Shown: positions 44,114 through 54,080, counted from the stretch's first letter. The stretch: DNA of 64,000 nucleotides from Agarilytica sp033852165 (GCA_033852165.1 JAWSUZ010000089.1:38795-102794), one strand, 5' to 3'. Program-made: numbers and translations. The notes: generated by a model from the sequence alone, not told the origin.

Positions 44114-45193
44114 GTGAGTAAAAAAATAATTATTTTGCCCGGCGATTGTATCGGTCCGGAAATTATGGTCGAAGCAAGGAAAGTCTTGAGCGTCGTGGAC
44201 GCTAAATATATGTTGGGTTTGAAAATAGAAGAAGACTGTATTGGGGGTGCGGCTGTTGATAAATATGGTGTGCCCTTAGCAAATTCGACTTTAGAGCTGT
44301 GTCAAAAAGCTGATGCCGTCTTAATGGGGTCCGTTGGCGGTCCTAAATGGGATGATTTGGACTCGAGTATTCGTCCAGAAAAAGGGCTTCTCAAAATTCG
44401 TTATGAAATGAAGCTGTTTTCAAATTTACGTCCTGCCATATTGTATCCGCAATTGGCTGATGCTTCTGCGCTTAAGCCGGAAGTTGTTTCAGGCTTGGAT
44501 ATCTTGATTGTTCGTGAATTAACCGGCGGCATTTATTTTGGTGAACCTCGCGGCATTCGAATTCTTGAGAATGGTGAGCGGCAGGGTTACAACACCTATG
44601 TTTATTCGGAGAGTGAAATTGAGCGTATTGGGCGCAGTGCGTTTGAAATGGCCCGTAAACGAAGTAAAAAAGTGTGCTCGGTTGATAAATCGAATGTGCT
44701 TGAAGTAACCGTACTGTGGCGAGAGGTCATGCAGTCTCTAGCGAAAGATTATCCTGATGTGGCGTTGTCGCATATGTATGTCGATAACGCGGCAATGCAA
44801 TTGGTTCGTGAGCCTAAGCAGTTTGATGTTCTTGTTACGGGCAATATGTTTGGGGATATCTTGTCGGATACAGCAGCAATGTTAACGGGGTCTATTGGCA
44901 TGCTGCCATCGGCCAGTTTGGATGCGAATGGCAAAGGTTTGTATGAACCGGTACATGGTTCGGCGCCGGATATTGCGGGCCAAGGTATTGCCAACCCGCT
45001 GGCAACCATTTTGTCTGCCGCGATGATGTTTCGCTATTCATTAGACGAAGCAAATGTAGCGGAGGCAATTGAAACAGCGGTTAGCAATGTTCTGGACCAA
45101 GGTTATCGAACCGCAGATATTTATTCCGAAGGAATGACGAAAGCTTCTACTTCAGAGATGGGTGATGCGGTCGTTGCTGCCCTTGAAGGTTGA
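44114..45193 (+). CDS. leuB: 3-isopropylmalate dehydrogenase
   Basis: NAD-dependent oxidative decarboxylation of 3-isopropylmalate in leucine synthesis. Signatures: ILPGDCIGPEIM, GSVGGPKWDD, RELTGGIYFGEPR, and NMFGDILSDTAAMLTGSIGMLPSA. The GTG at 44114, after a GGGGAAAG box, gives MSKKIIILPGD; a second GTG seven codons upstream is less likely. The length of 359 fits. In P. aeruginosa a methyltransferase gene sits between leuD and leuB; here they are adjacent. Confidence 0.95.
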   Translation: MSKKIIILPGDCIGPEIMVEARKVLSVVDAKYMLGLKIEEDCIGGAAVDKYGVPLANSTLELCQKADAVLMGSVGGPKWDDLDSSIRPEKGLLKIRYEMKLFSNLRPAILYPQLADASALKPEVVSGLDILIVRELTGGIYFGEPRGIRILENGERQGYNTYVYSESEIERIGRSAFEMARKRSKKVCSVDKSNVLEVTVLWREVMQSLAKDYPDVALSHMYVDNAAMQLVREPKQFDVLVTGNMFGDILSDTAAMLTGSIGMLPSASLDANGKGLYEPVHGSAPDIAGQGIANPLATILSAAMMFRYSLDEANVAEAIETAVSNVLDQGYRTADIYSEGMTKASTSEMGDAVVAALEG

Positions 45194-45258
45194 TTTCTCT
45201 TAGATATATGTGTGAATTTAAGTAAATGCAGAAAGCGTGAAAAATTAAGGTGAGTTAA

Positions 45259-46368
45259 ATGAGAGTTGGTTTTGTGGGTTGGCGCGGAATGGTTGGTTCT
45301 GTGCTTATGAGTCGAATGTTAGAAGAAAATGATTTTGCTTTGATCGAGCCAGTATTCTTTACCACGTCGAACGTGGGCGGGGAGGGGCCAGATATAGGCG
45401 TGGATATACCTCCATTGATGGATGCCTATGACTTAGAGTCGTTGGCGAGTTTGGATGCCATTATTAGCTGTCAGGGTGGAGACTATACCAAGCGTGTTTT
45501 TAGTGATTTAAGAAATGCGGGCTGGAAAGGTTTCTGGATTGATGCGGCTTCTAGTTTGAGAATGGAAGACGACGCCGTATTGGCTTTGGACCCTGTAAAT
45601 AAAAATGTTATCGAAGAGGGCCTTAAAAGCGGCGTTAAAAACTTTATCGGTGGTAACTGTACCGTTAGTCTTATGTTGATGGGCTTGGGTGGTTTATTTC
45701 GTGCGGGTCATGTCGAATGGGTTAGTGCTATGACCTATCAGGCAGCCAGTGGCTCTGGTGCCAAAAATATGCGCGAGTTGATTACACAGATGGGGGAAAT
45801 CAAGTCCTGCGTTGCTTCCGCCTTAAAAGATCCGTCATCCGCTATTCTTGAGATCGATCGCCAAGTTGCTGAAACGATGAGGAGTGGCTTGTCTATCGAT
45901 GAGTTTGGGGCGCCGCTCGCGGGTAGTCTTTTGCCGTTTATCGACACTCAACTGAAAAATGGCCAAAGCCGGGAAGAGTGGAAGGGCGGTGTTGAGACTA
46001 ATAAAATACTGGGTTCTACTGCAAAACCAATCCCGATCGATGGAATATGTGTGCGAGTTGGCGCAATGCGTTGTCACAGTCAGGCGCTTACGATTAAATT
46101 GAATAGCGATATTCCTCTCGATGAAATATCAGAGATGATTGATTCTGCAAACGAGTGGTCGAAAGTGATTCCTAATGATCGTGATATTACTCTGCAAGAG
46201 CTGACACCGACTAAAGTGACGGGTACTTTATCTGTTCCGGTTGGTCGTTTACGTAAAATGGCGATGGGACCGGAGTATCTGAGTGCCTTTACTGTTGGTG
46301 ATCAATTGCTTTGGGGCGCTGCAGAACCCTTGCGTCGCATGCTTCGCATACTTCTTGAGGATAGGTAG
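45259..46368 (+). CDS. asd: aspartate-semialdehyde dehydrogenase
   Basis: Converts aspartyl phosphate to aspartate semialdehyde, the branch to lysine, methionine, threonine and diaminopimelate. The catalytic Cys134 lies in GGNCTVSLMLMGL; the NADP-binding VGWRGMVGSVL and the family's SGSGAKNMRELITQMG are visible. The length of 369 matches the E. coli enzyme (367). It is followed by an intrinsic terminator, closing the leu-asd run. Confidence 0.97.
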   Translation: MRVGFVGWRGMVGSVLMSRMLEENDFALIEPVFFTTSNVGGEGPDIGVDIPPLMDAYDLESLASLDAIISCQGGDYTKRVFSDLRNAGWKGFWIDAASSLRMEDDAVLALDPVNKNVIEEGLKSGVKNFIGGNCTVSLMLMGLGGLFRAGHVEWVSAMTYQAASGSGAKNMRELITQMGEIKSCVASALKDPSSAILEIDRQVAETMRSGLSIDEFGAPLAGSLLPFIDTQLKNGQSREEWKGGVETNKILGSTAKPIPIDGICVRVGAMRCHSQALTIKLNSDIPLDEISEMIDSANEWSKVIPNDRDITLQELTPTKVTGTLSVPVGRLRKMAMGPEYLSAFTVGDQLLWGAAEPLRRMLRILLEDR

Positions 46369-46380
46369 GTTTTTTGGTTT

Positions 46381-46406
46381 AGCCCGTAGATTCTGCGGGC
46401 TTTTTT
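46381..46406 (+). terminator. intrinsic terminator after asd
   Basis: AGCCCGTAGATTCTGCGGGCT followed by TTTTT: a G/C-rich stem with an imperfect loop and a T-run 12 bp after the asd stop. Confidence 0.85.
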
Positions 46407-46701
46407 GTTGTTTCTGGCGACGTTGTGGTGTCAAAAAATCTTCTTTGTTTACTCTTTCTAGCCACCTTTCTTGGGTGCTTTTATCATCATTCTTTCGAGT
46501 CATCTTCATTCATCGTGACCGACTTTTGTGATTGAAATAACCCTCTCAACTGTAGGTTGCTGTTGACGTGAATTGTTACATTTAAATCCCTGGCTGACTT
46601 TTTATTTTTAGCTTTTGTGAACAAGCTCAGCGAAATTCATTAGCTCTCCTATCAAAACCTTCAAAATTGTGTAAAAAATAAAATAATCCTCCCTTTGGCA
46701 T

Positions 46702-46726
46702 TTGCTGGTCAAATATTGACCGGCAA
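46702..46726. promoter_or_regulatory. 25-bp dyad upstream of fimV
   Basis: TTGCTGGTCAA ATA TTGACCGGCAA: an 11-bp inverted repeat with one mismatch, about 200 bp before fimV. It looks like an operator for a dimeric regulator that I cannot name. Confidence 0.4.
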
Positions 46727-46743
46727 TTTCGTTTTAAGCCGAA

Positions 46744-46803
46744 AAATAGCTTTATATGGTTGGAATAAGTGGGGCAATAAGTTGAAAAAAAGCTATTTAT
46801 AAT
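46744..46803 (+). promoter_or_regulatory. inverted repeat and possible -10 box upstream of fimV
   Basis: AAATAGCTTT (46744-46753) and AAAGCTATTT (46789-46798) are perfect inverted copies, and TATAAT (46798-46803) abuts the right arm about 120 bp before the fimV ATG. No well-spaced -35 hexamer was seen. The 555-bp gap between asd and fimV contains no gene that I can support. Confidence 0.4.
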
Positions 46804-46922
46804 GAATACTTACGACCAATACTGAAAGATTATTCGAGGTTTTGCGTCCGCGAATAACAGCGAAGCAAAATTCCTCATCGGCGGAGTGTAAACCCCGATA
46901 ATAATTAAAAAAGGATCTACTT

Positions 46923-49900
46923 ATGGGTCACCGTTCGATAATTTTGCTGGTCGGTGCTATGTGTACGTTTGTTGCTTGCAACGTTAGTGCACTTGGCTTA
47001 GGCAAAATAACGCTTGATTCCGCGCTTAATGAGCCGCTCAATGCAAAAATAGAATTGTTTGAGGTGAGAGACCTCATCAAAGAAGAAATCAGAGTCCAAA
47101 TCGCTACGCGTGAGGACTTTGACCGTATTGGTGTTGATAAAACCTATTTTTTGAGCGATCTAAAATTTAAGGTTGTCATGAGTGAATCAGGCTCTCCTCA
47201 TATCCAAGTCAATTCCCAAAAACTTGTTCGCGAGCCTTTTTTAAACTTCTTAGTCCAAGTTCAGTGGCCCAGTGGTAAACTCCTTCGCGAGTTCACTTTG
47301 TTGATGGATTTGCCTGTCTTTGCAAGTGAAAAAGTGGCTCCTGTTCAATCAACGTCTAGCGCCTCATCATCTCAATATTCAGAGCCATCTCAATCCTATG
47401 CTTCTGAAGAATCTTCAGCTCCTCAGCAGCAAAGCAATCCAGACTACAACCCTCGTTCTTCGTATGAGCAAGCTCCTGCTCGTCCTGCGGCTCAAGAGGT
47501 TGCGCCAACGTATACGGAAGACTCATATCGTGTGCGCTCAAACGATACTCTCTGGGAAATAGCTGCAGCTGTCCGGCCCGATCGTTCTGTCAGTATTCAC
47601 CAAACGATGCTGGCCATTCAACGTGAAAACCCTGAAGCTTTTATTAATAACAATATCAACTTGTTGAAGTCTGGCCAGATCTTAAGGATTCCCGATCGAG
47701 CCGATATGGCTGACTTGGGGAGGCGAGCAGCGGTTCGCGAGGTTGCTGTCCAGAATGCGGCTTGGTCTGATGGTGGCGAAGTTGGTGATGCAGAGTTATC
47801 CGGTTCAAATGCCTATGCTGGCAGTGCCGATGATATAACTGAGCCTGAGGGTCGCTTAACGCTTAGTTCTCCAGATGAAACCTATGACAGTTCAGAAGGC
47901 CGCGCGAGTGGCGGTGCTGCTGACAGCAGTACCGAAGCTTTAGAAAATGAGCTTGCTATCACCATGGAACAGCTGGATAAAAGCAGCCGCGAAAACGGCG
48001 ATTTGCAATCTAAAGTGTCTTCGCTTGAAGAGCAAATTGAAACCATGGAGCGGATGTTAGAAGTTAGTAACGAAAGCATGCGCGCACTTGAGCTTTCTGT
48101 TCAACAGAATGCCGACGCTGCTGAGCGACGGGCTGCCGATGATGCTTTGTTGGCCGATGATGCAAACTTAGATGATTCCAGTATCGACGAATCGTCGAGC
48201 GAACTTACTTTAGGCGAGTATGAAGAGTCTACTTCTGATGGTTCTGACTTAGCTGAAAGCGGTGAGAGCATTGAAAGTAGTGATGAATTTGGCGTATCCG
48301 AAGGTATTGATGATTCTGCAGATGCTCTATCAGATGCTACTGAAGATCTTGCTGGCGAGTCTTCTGATGCGGTAGTAGACGATGTTGCAGAGATTCCAGC
48401 CCCTACGGTTAAACCTAATTCAAAACGTGTTGTCTCTACTCCTCCTCAGCCAGAGAAGGGTATTGTTGATATCCTTTTGGAAAATATTTTATACATAGTT
48501 GCAGGTATCGTAGTCCTTGCTGCAGGAGTATTCTTCCTCTTACGCCAAAAATCTTCTGATGAAGATGATTTTGATGGATTTATGGAGGATCATGGACTTG
48601 AAGAGAATCAATCATTTGAAGCGCCACTAGAAGAGACTCCTCTTGAAGATGACATTGATCTTGGTTCTTTTGATGGTGAGGCACAACCAGCTTCTGATGA
48701 TGTGGTTGAAGACGAGTTGGAAGAGTTAGAGGATCTCGATCCTGAAGCTCAGACGGAAGACGTGGTTACAGAAGCTGATATCTATATAGCTTATGGCCGC
48801 TTTGATCGTGCAGAGGAAATGCTAACAGCGGCTCTTTCTTCTGACCCGAGTGATCAAGATGTTCGCCTTAAGTTGTTGGAGGTTTATTCAAGCCAGGGCG
48901 ACGCAGAACGCTTCGACCCACATTACGCAAAGCTTCGTGCTTTTGCTTCGCCTTCCAATATAGAGCGGGCAGAAGCCCTGCGTGAGAGCATTCCTCATAC
49001 CGCTGAATTTGACGAAGATAGCTTCGATACTTCAGACGTTTCTAAATATACAGATAACAATCTTCAGCCTGAGCCTGAGCCTGAGTCTGGGTCAGATTCA
49101 GATTCAGTTGGTGGCGGCTTGGATCTGGGCGATGAATTGTCCGTGGATCTGGGTGACGAGTTGTCAATGGATTTGGATATCCCATCTGATGATGGTGCGG
49201 ATGAATTCTCCCTTGATTTAGATGGTCTTGGTGATGTTAGCGGTGACGAAGAGAATAGTGAAATATCACTGGATCTTGGTAAGTCAGAAGGCGACGCCAC
49301 TGACGACTTCTCTCTAGATCTTGACTTGGGTGACCTTGATTCGGATGGTGACCCAGATAGCGCTTTCAATTTGGATTTACCGGAAGACACTGAGGGTAAT
49401 AAGGTAGATGAAGTCGTCACTGTTGATTTATCTGATTCTGCAGATGGTGGTCTGGATAGTTTAGATATTGAGTTCGATTTAGATGCAAGCGATTCAGAGG
49501 GGCTTGATTTAGATTTCGATCTTGGCGGTGATGAAGAAGATACGGAAATTTCACCTAAGCCCGAGCTAGATGTGCTTGATGACGACTTGTCGTCAGGTCT
49601 TAGTCTTGACTTAGGTTCTACTTCTGCATCGAGTGACGACTCGGATAGCTTGGATGACCTTGATCTCGATCTCAATTTGGGCCGTGATGAAGGCGGTTCC
49701 GGCCTTGGCGGCTCCTTAGATTTGGATGCCGACCTTGCATCTCTTGATGCCGAATTGGATTTGTCTCTTGATGGCGATGCTATTGATAGCAAAGGGCTTG
49801 ATGTTGAAGATAGTGACGTAACTGTAATTCGTGGCCGGCCAGAAAAATTGTCGGTTGATTTGCCTGATGATCTGTCAGCAGATCTAGATGAGGAGCCTTT

Positions 49901-51143
49901 AACGGTTCTTGATGACGAACTGTCAGTCGAGCCTGTTGATGGCTCCATGAGTGGTGATTCTTCTGATGTTATGGATCTTGGTGACCTTGATCTAGGCGAC
50001 ACAGATCTTGGTGATTTGGATTTGGGTGATACAGAGCTGTCTCTTGATTTAGATGATGGCTCTGAGTCTGGTGGAGCGGCTTTCGATCTTGAGGCTGATC
50101 TTGCATCCTTAGATGATGACGAAATTTCTATTGAGCTAGATGATGAAAATTCGGATACAAGTTTAGATCTTGAGTTGGATGATGCAGAGCTATCGATAGA
50201 TTTGGATGCTGATTCAGAGCTTGCTATTGACCTAGGTGACGGGGCCGATCTTAATCTTGATTTGGGTGGTGACTCTGAGCTTTCGGGTGATTTGAGTGAT
50301 GATGTCGCTGATTCAGGCGTGGACCTAGATTTGAATTTGTCTCCGCAAGAGAAGGCAGAGCCTGAGTTGTCTTTAGATCTAGATGATGATTTAAGTCTTC
50401 CTAACTTCGATTTAGAGGCGGATCTTGGGTCGACTGAAGAAGATTTAAATCTGTCTTCCGGGGTTTCAGCTGTTAGTGGCGACACAGTAATTAACGAAGC
50501 CCTGAACGACGAATATATTGAGCAAAAGCTATCGGAAGATGCTGATCTTGATATGAATTTTGATGAGATCTTACCCTTAGAGGATGGCGTTGAAGCTGAT
50601 CCGGGGCTGGATTCTTTTCCTGAGGTCGACTCTCAAGAAGATGAAGAGGAGCTGGACTTATCTTCTCTTGATAAGGAGTTAGATGCACTTACTGCGGGTG
50701 TTGATGATGCAGAGCCTGCTGGTAGTTCCGTTGATACGCCATTAATGGATGAGCCAATCACTGACTTCGATGCCTTTGACGATGATCTTGAAAAAGATGA
50801 AGCAAATGCCGAGACCGTGAAGTCTGATCATGTTTCTGATAAGTCGGTAGAGGATATGGGAGAAGACACCATGTTTGAACAGGCTATCCAGGAAGTGCCT
50901 CAAGCTGAAAGTGGCGGCGTAGAGTTTGAATTGCCAGAGGTTGATCCAGATGATGTTGATGACGATGACCTCGATTTCCTGAGTGACAGTGATGAGACGG
51001 CAACTAAGTTAGATCTTGCTCGCGCTTACATTGATATGGGTGATCAAGAAGGCGCAAGAGATATCATCAAAGAAGTCTTGGGTGAAGGTAATGACCAGCA
51101 AAAATCTGAGGCAGAGGGTTTGTTGTCTCGAATTGAAGGCTAG
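46923..51143 (+). CDS. fimV: FimV/HubP-like polar scaffold protein, very acidic
   Basis: FimV proteins organise the cell pole and support type IV pili and secretion. From the N-terminus: signal peptide (about 1-24) and the FimV core LGLGKITLDSALNEPLNAKIEL; a LysM peptidoglycan-binding domain (about 200-255, YRVRSNDTLWEIA); a coiled coil (about 337-405); one transmembrane helix (about 520-541); a TPR-like domain (about 616-680, ADIYIAYGRFDRAEEMLTAAL); a long Asp/Ser/Leu repeat region (about 730-1190) full of LSLDLD-type units; and the C-terminal FimV domain (about 1357-1406, TKLDLARAYIDMGDQEGARDI). At 1406 residues it is much longer than P. aeruginosa FimV because of the repeat region. It ends with an intrinsic terminator. 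Confidence 0.93.
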   Translation: MGHRSIILLVGAMCTFVACNVSALGLGKITLDSALNEPLNAKIELFEVRDLIKEEIRVQIATREDFDRIGVDKTYFLSDLKFKVVMSESGSPHIQVNSQKLVREPFLNFLVQVQWPSGKLLREFTLLMDLPVFASEKVAPVQSTSSASSSQYSEPSQSYASEESSAPQQQSNPDYNPRSSYEQAPARPAAQEVAPTYTEDSYRVRSNDTLWEIAAAVRPDRSVSIHQTMLAIQRENPEAFINNNINLLKSGQILRIPDRADMADLGRRAAVREVAVQNAAWSDGGEVGDAELSGSNAYAGSADDITEPEGRLTLSSPDETYDSSEGRASGGAADSSTEALENELAITMEQLDKSSRENGDLQSKVSSLEEQIETMERMLEVSNESMRALELSVQQNADAAERRAADDALLADDANLDDSSIDESSSELTLGEYEESTSDGSDLAESGESIESSDEFGVSEGIDDSADALSDATEDLAGESSDAVVDDVAEIPAPTVKPNSKRVVSTPPQPEKGIVDILLENILYIVAGIVVLAAGVFFLLRQKSSDEDDFDGFMEDHGLEENQSFEAPLEETPLEDDIDLGSFDGEAQPASDDVVEDELEELEDLDPEAQTEDVVTEADIYIAYGRFDRAEEMLTAALSSDPSDQDVRLKLLEVYSSQGDAERFDPHYAKLRAFASPSNIERAEALRESIPHTAEFDEDSFDTSDVSKYTDNNLQPEPEPESGSDSDSVGGGLDLGDELSVDLGDELSMDLDIPSDDGADEFSLDLDGLGDVSGDEENSEISLDLGKSEGDATDDFSLDLDLGDLDSDGDPDSAFNLDLPEDTEGNKVDEVVTVDLSDSADGGLDSLDIEFDLDASDSEGLDLDFDLGGDEEDTEISPKPELDVLDDDLSSGLSLDLGSTSASSDDSDSLDDLDLDLNLGRDEGGSGLGGSLDLDADLASLDAELDLSLDGDAIDSKGLDVEDSDVTVIRGRPEKLSVDLPDDLSADLDEEPLTVLDDELSVEPVDGSMSGDSSDVMDLGDLDLGDTDLGDLDLGDTELSLDLDDGSESGGAAFDLEADLASLDDDEISIELDDENSDTSLDLELDDAELSIDLDADSELAIDLGDGADLNLDLGGDSELSGDLSDDVADSGVDLDLNLSPQEKAEPELSLDLDDDLSLPNFDLEADLGSTEEDLNLSSGVSAVSGDTVINEALNDEYIEQKLSEDADLDMNFDEILPLEDGVEADPGLDSFPEVDSQEDEEELDLSSLDKELDALTAGVDDAEPAGSSVDTPLMDEPITDFDAFDDDLEKDEANAETVKSDHVSDKSVEDMGEDTMFEQAIQEVPQAESGGVEFELPEVDPDDVDDDDLDFLSDSDETATKLDLARAYIDMGDQEGARDIIKEVLGEGNDQQKSEAEGLLSRIEG

Positions 51144-51177
51144 CCTCTTTTCTCGTTAAATTGATTATTGTTTATAG

Positions 51178-51205
51178 CCCTGCCTTAAAAGCAGGGCTTT
51201 TTTAT
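51178..51205 (+). terminator. intrinsic terminator after fimV
   Basis: AGCCCTGC, loop CTTAAAA, GCAGGGCT followed by a T-run: a strong hairpin 35 bp after the fimV stop. Confidence 0.88.
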
Positions 51206-51267
51206 TTATGACTCACGACTACAGAAGAAATTGCGAAATTAGCGGCGGCATTGAATTCCCTGAAGGT

Positions 51268-52065
51268 ATGCAGCGAATTGCGTTGGGCGTTGAATATGAT
51301 GGCGCGGCGTACAACGGCTTTCAAAAACAAACCTCTACGCAGAATACTGTGCAAGCGAAGTTGGAGTTGGCGCTATCTAAGATAGCGGTTGAGCCCGTGA
51401 CGCTTATTTGTGCTGGCAGAACAGATTCTGGGGTTCATGCGAGTGAGCAAATTGTTCATTTTGATACGCTTGCTGTACGACCGGATAAGGCCTGGACTCG
51501 CGGCATGAACAGCCGTCTCCCGGATGAGGTTCGCGTGCATTGGGTGAAATCTGTGTCGAGTCATTTTCATGCGCGTTTCAGTGCGCAGTCTCGAATTTAT
51601 CGGTATGTCTTATTGTCTTCTCCTGTCCAGCCTGCATGTTTGCATAAGAGCGTAACGTGGACCTGTCATTCCCTTGATATTGAAAAAATGCAGGAGGCTG
51701 CAAGCTATTTTGTTGGCGAGCACAATTTTTCCTCATTTCGATCTTCTCGCTGCCAGGCGAGTAACCCGGTACGGAGAATTGACTGCCTTACCTTTCGGCA
51801 GTGCGGTCCTTTTATCGTTATGGAGGTAAAAGCGAACGCTTTTTTACATCATATGGTGCGTAATATCATCGGCACGATGATGCAGATTGGTCGAGGCGAG
51901 GCACCTCCCTGCTGGGTTGCAGAGCTGATAGCGCTTGAGGATCGTACGCAAGCGGCACAAACGGCCAAACCTTGGGGCTTGTATTTTGTTAAGGCTGAGT
52001 ACGATTCGGTTTTTGGTTTGCCATCTACTAGCTTGGGGCCGCTTTTTTTACAGGGCTTTAATTAA
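51268..52065 (+). CDS. truA: tRNA pseudouridine synthase A
   Basis: Makes pseudouridine at tRNA positions 38-40. The catalytic Asp is in CAGRTDSGVHA, preceded by IALGVEYDGAAYNGFQKQ; FRSSRCQASNPVRRI and FLHHMVRNIIG are family blocks. The frame opens at an ATG at 51208 that abuts the fimV terminator; the ATG at 51268 after GAAGG begins MQRIALGVEYDG and gives 265 residues, close to E. coli TruA (270), so I prefer it. The position after fimV is conserved in Pseudomonas. Confidence 0.93.
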   Translation: MQRIALGVEYDGAAYNGFQKQTSTQNTVQAKLELALSKIAVEPVTLICAGRTDSGVHASEQIVHFDTLAVRPDKAWTRGMNSRLPDEVRVHWVKSVSSHFHARFSAQSRIYRYVLLSSPVQPACLHKSVTWTCHSLDIEKMQEAASYFVGEHNFSSFRSSRCQASNPVRRIDCLTFRQCGPFIVMEVKANAFLHHMVRNIIGTMMQIGRGEAPPCWVAELIALEDRTQAAQTAKPWGLYFVKAEYDSVFGLPSTSLGPLFLQGFN

Positions 52066-52227
52066 GTTGCCAGTCTCTTGTATGGCAATATTCCAACCTT
52101 TCCGCAGCTGTCCTCCAAGTCCTCATAAATCTTAATCCTCTATTCCCAGTTTCGATCACAGCAGTCGCTTTTTCTGGTAAGATCGCGCACCTTACAAGTG
52201 AAATTCAACAAAGTTTAACGAGGCTAT

Positions 52228-52860
52228 GTGCGTACCGCTCGCGTAAAAATTTGTGGCATCACTCGTCCAGAAGATGCGCACTGCGCTGCAAGTGCAGGAG
52301 CTGATGCGATAGGGCTGGTGTTTTATCCTCCAAGTTCACGCTATTTGTCCGACTTAGTCTTGGCGAGAGAGGTGGCATCAGCCGCTGGGCCGTTTACCAC
52401 TGTTGTGGCGTTATTTGTCGATGCTGAACCTGAGCAAATCGAATTAGTATTGGCGCATGTGCCGATACACGTGTTGCAATTTCATGGGGCTGAGAAAGAA
52501 GACGCCTGTAGGCGATACTCTCGTCCTTTTATTAAGGCATTGCGCATGAAGGCGGGTGTCGATGTCACAGCTCAAATCAATGATTTCCCCAGCGCTAGCG
52601 GCATACTGCTCGATACCTATGTGAGTGGTGCACCGGGTGGAACAGGAAAGGTATTTGATTGGGGGCGTGTGCCGACCGATGCCGATAAGCCTATTATCGT
52701 GGCTGGCGGATTAGACGCCGGCAATGTGCGACAAGCCGTTTTAAAAACAGCGCCATACGGCGTTGATGTCAGTGGTGGTGTTGAAGACCATCCTGGAATT
52801 AAAAATAACGAATTGATGAAAGCCTTTATTCATGAGGCAAAAGGGGAGTTTTACGAGTGA
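52228..52860 (+). CDS. trpF: phosphoribosylanthranilate isomerase
   Basis: Third enzyme specific to tryptophan synthesis. Seen: VKICGITRPEDA at the start (catalytic Cys), GLVFYPPSSRYL, LQFHGAE and the C-terminal phosphate-binding VAGGLDAGNV and GVDVSGGVEDHPGIK. GTG start after GAGG. The 210 residues match TrpF. It overlaps trpB by 4 bp; trpF here is a separate gene, not fused to trpC. Confidence 0.96.
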   Translation: MRTARVKICGITRPEDAHCAASAGADAIGLVFYPPSSRYLSDLVLAREVASAAGPFTTVVALFVDAEPEQIELVLAHVPIHVLQFHGAEKEDACRRYSRPFIKALRMKAGVDVTAQINDFPSASGILLDTYVSGAPGGTGKVFDWGRVPTDADKPIIVAGGLDAGNVRQAVLKTAPYGVDVSGGVEDHPGIKNNELMKAFIHEAKGEFYE

Positions 52861-54068
52861 GTAGTAAAGTTGACTACAGTGCAGTGCCTGATTCAAAAGG
52901 GCATTTTGGTCCATACGGAGGTCGCTTCGTATCCGAAACGCTAATGCATGCGCTGGATGAGCTGGAAGAAATTTATACCCGGGTAAAAGATGACCCGAGT
53001 TTTCAGGCGGAATTCGACAAAGATCTCGCACATTACGTGGGTCGTCCATCTCCCCTGTATTACGCCGAAGGTTGGAGTGAGAAGCTTGGTGGTGCTCGTA
53101 TCTATCTTAAGCGAGAAGACCTCAATCACACCGGGGCACATAAGATAAACAACACTATCGGTCAGGCGTTGCTCGCGAAATATACTGGTAAGCGTCGTGT
53201 AATTGCAGAAACTGGTGCGGGCCAGCATGGTGTCGCGACAGCAACAGTTGCTGCTCGGCTCGGAATGGAGTGCGTCGTGTATATGGGCTCTGAAGACATC
53301 CAGCGCCAAGCGTTGAATGTTTATCGTATGAAGTTGTTAGGCGCCAAGGTTGTGCCAGTGGAATCGGGTTCTAAAACCTTAAAAGATGCCATGAATGAAG
53401 CGATGAGAGATTGGGTAACCAATGTCGACGATACCTTTTACATCATCGGAACTGTGGCGGGTCCTCACCCATATCCATTGTTAGTGAGAGATTTTCAGTG
53501 TGTAATCGGTCGCGAAGCGCGACAGCAGTGTTTGGATCAAACGGGGAAATTGCCGGACGCGTTAGTGGCGTGTGTAGGCGGAGGCTCTAATGCCATTGGT
53601 CTTTTTCATCCTTTTCTAGAGGATGAAAGTGTAAAAATGTATGGCGTTGAAGCCGGAGGTTTAGGTGTTGAAACCGGTAAGCATGCGGCACCACTCAACG
53701 ACGGGATTCCGGGAACGTTACATGGCAATCGGACCTACCTTATGCAAGATGAAAATGGTCAGATTATCGAAACGCATTCCGTATCTGCAGGTCTAGATTA
53801 TCCTGGTGTTGGGCCAGAGCATTCATGGTTAAAAGATATTGGTCGTGTGGAGTATGTCGCGATTAATGATGATGAAGCAATGGACGGTTTTCGAACCTTG
53901 ACCAGAGTGGAAGGCATTATGCCTGCGCTGGAGTCTTCACATGCAATCGCCTATGCCAATAAACTCGCGCCAACGATGAGTAAAGACGAGATTATAATCG
54001 TCAATTTATCTGGGCGTGGTGATAAAGATATCCTAACCGTCGCCAAAATCGACGGCATTGAAATATAA
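52857..54068 (+). CDS. trpB: tryptophan synthase beta chain
   Basis: PLP enzyme joining indole to serine. The PLP lysine lies in LNHTGAHKINNTIGQALL; GAGQHGVATATVAA, CVGGGSNAIGLFHPFL and the C-terminal LSGRGDKD are characteristic. The length of 403 fits TrpB1. GTG start overlapping the trpF stop; trpA follows 12 bp later. Confidence 0.98.
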   Translation: MSSKVDYSAVPDSKGHFGPYGGRFVSETLMHALDELEEIYTRVKDDPSFQAEFDKDLAHYVGRPSPLYYAEGWSEKLGGARIYLKREDLNHTGAHKINNTIGQALLAKYTGKRRVIAETGAGQHGVATATVAARLGMECVVYMGSEDIQRQALNVYRMKLLGAKVVPVESGSKTLKDAMNEAMRDWVTNVDDTFYIIGTVAGPHPYPLLVRDFQCVIGREARQQCLDQTGKLPDALVACVGGGSNAIGLFHPFLEDESVKMYGVEAGGLGVETGKHAAPLNDGIPGTLHGNRTYLMQDENGQIIETHSVSAGLDYPGVGPEHSWLKDIGRVEYVAINDDEAMDGFRTLTRVEGIMPALESSHAIAYANKLAPTMSKDEIIIVNLSGRGDKDILTVAKIDGIEI

Positions 54069-54080
54069 GGCTATTAACGA

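Noticed and set aside
49064..50485. 473-codon minus-strand frame within fimV
   Set aside because: Antisense shadow of the Asp/Ser/Leu repeats (GAT/TCT codons read back as Ser/Arg/Lys); no ribosome binding site, and fimV itself is well supported.
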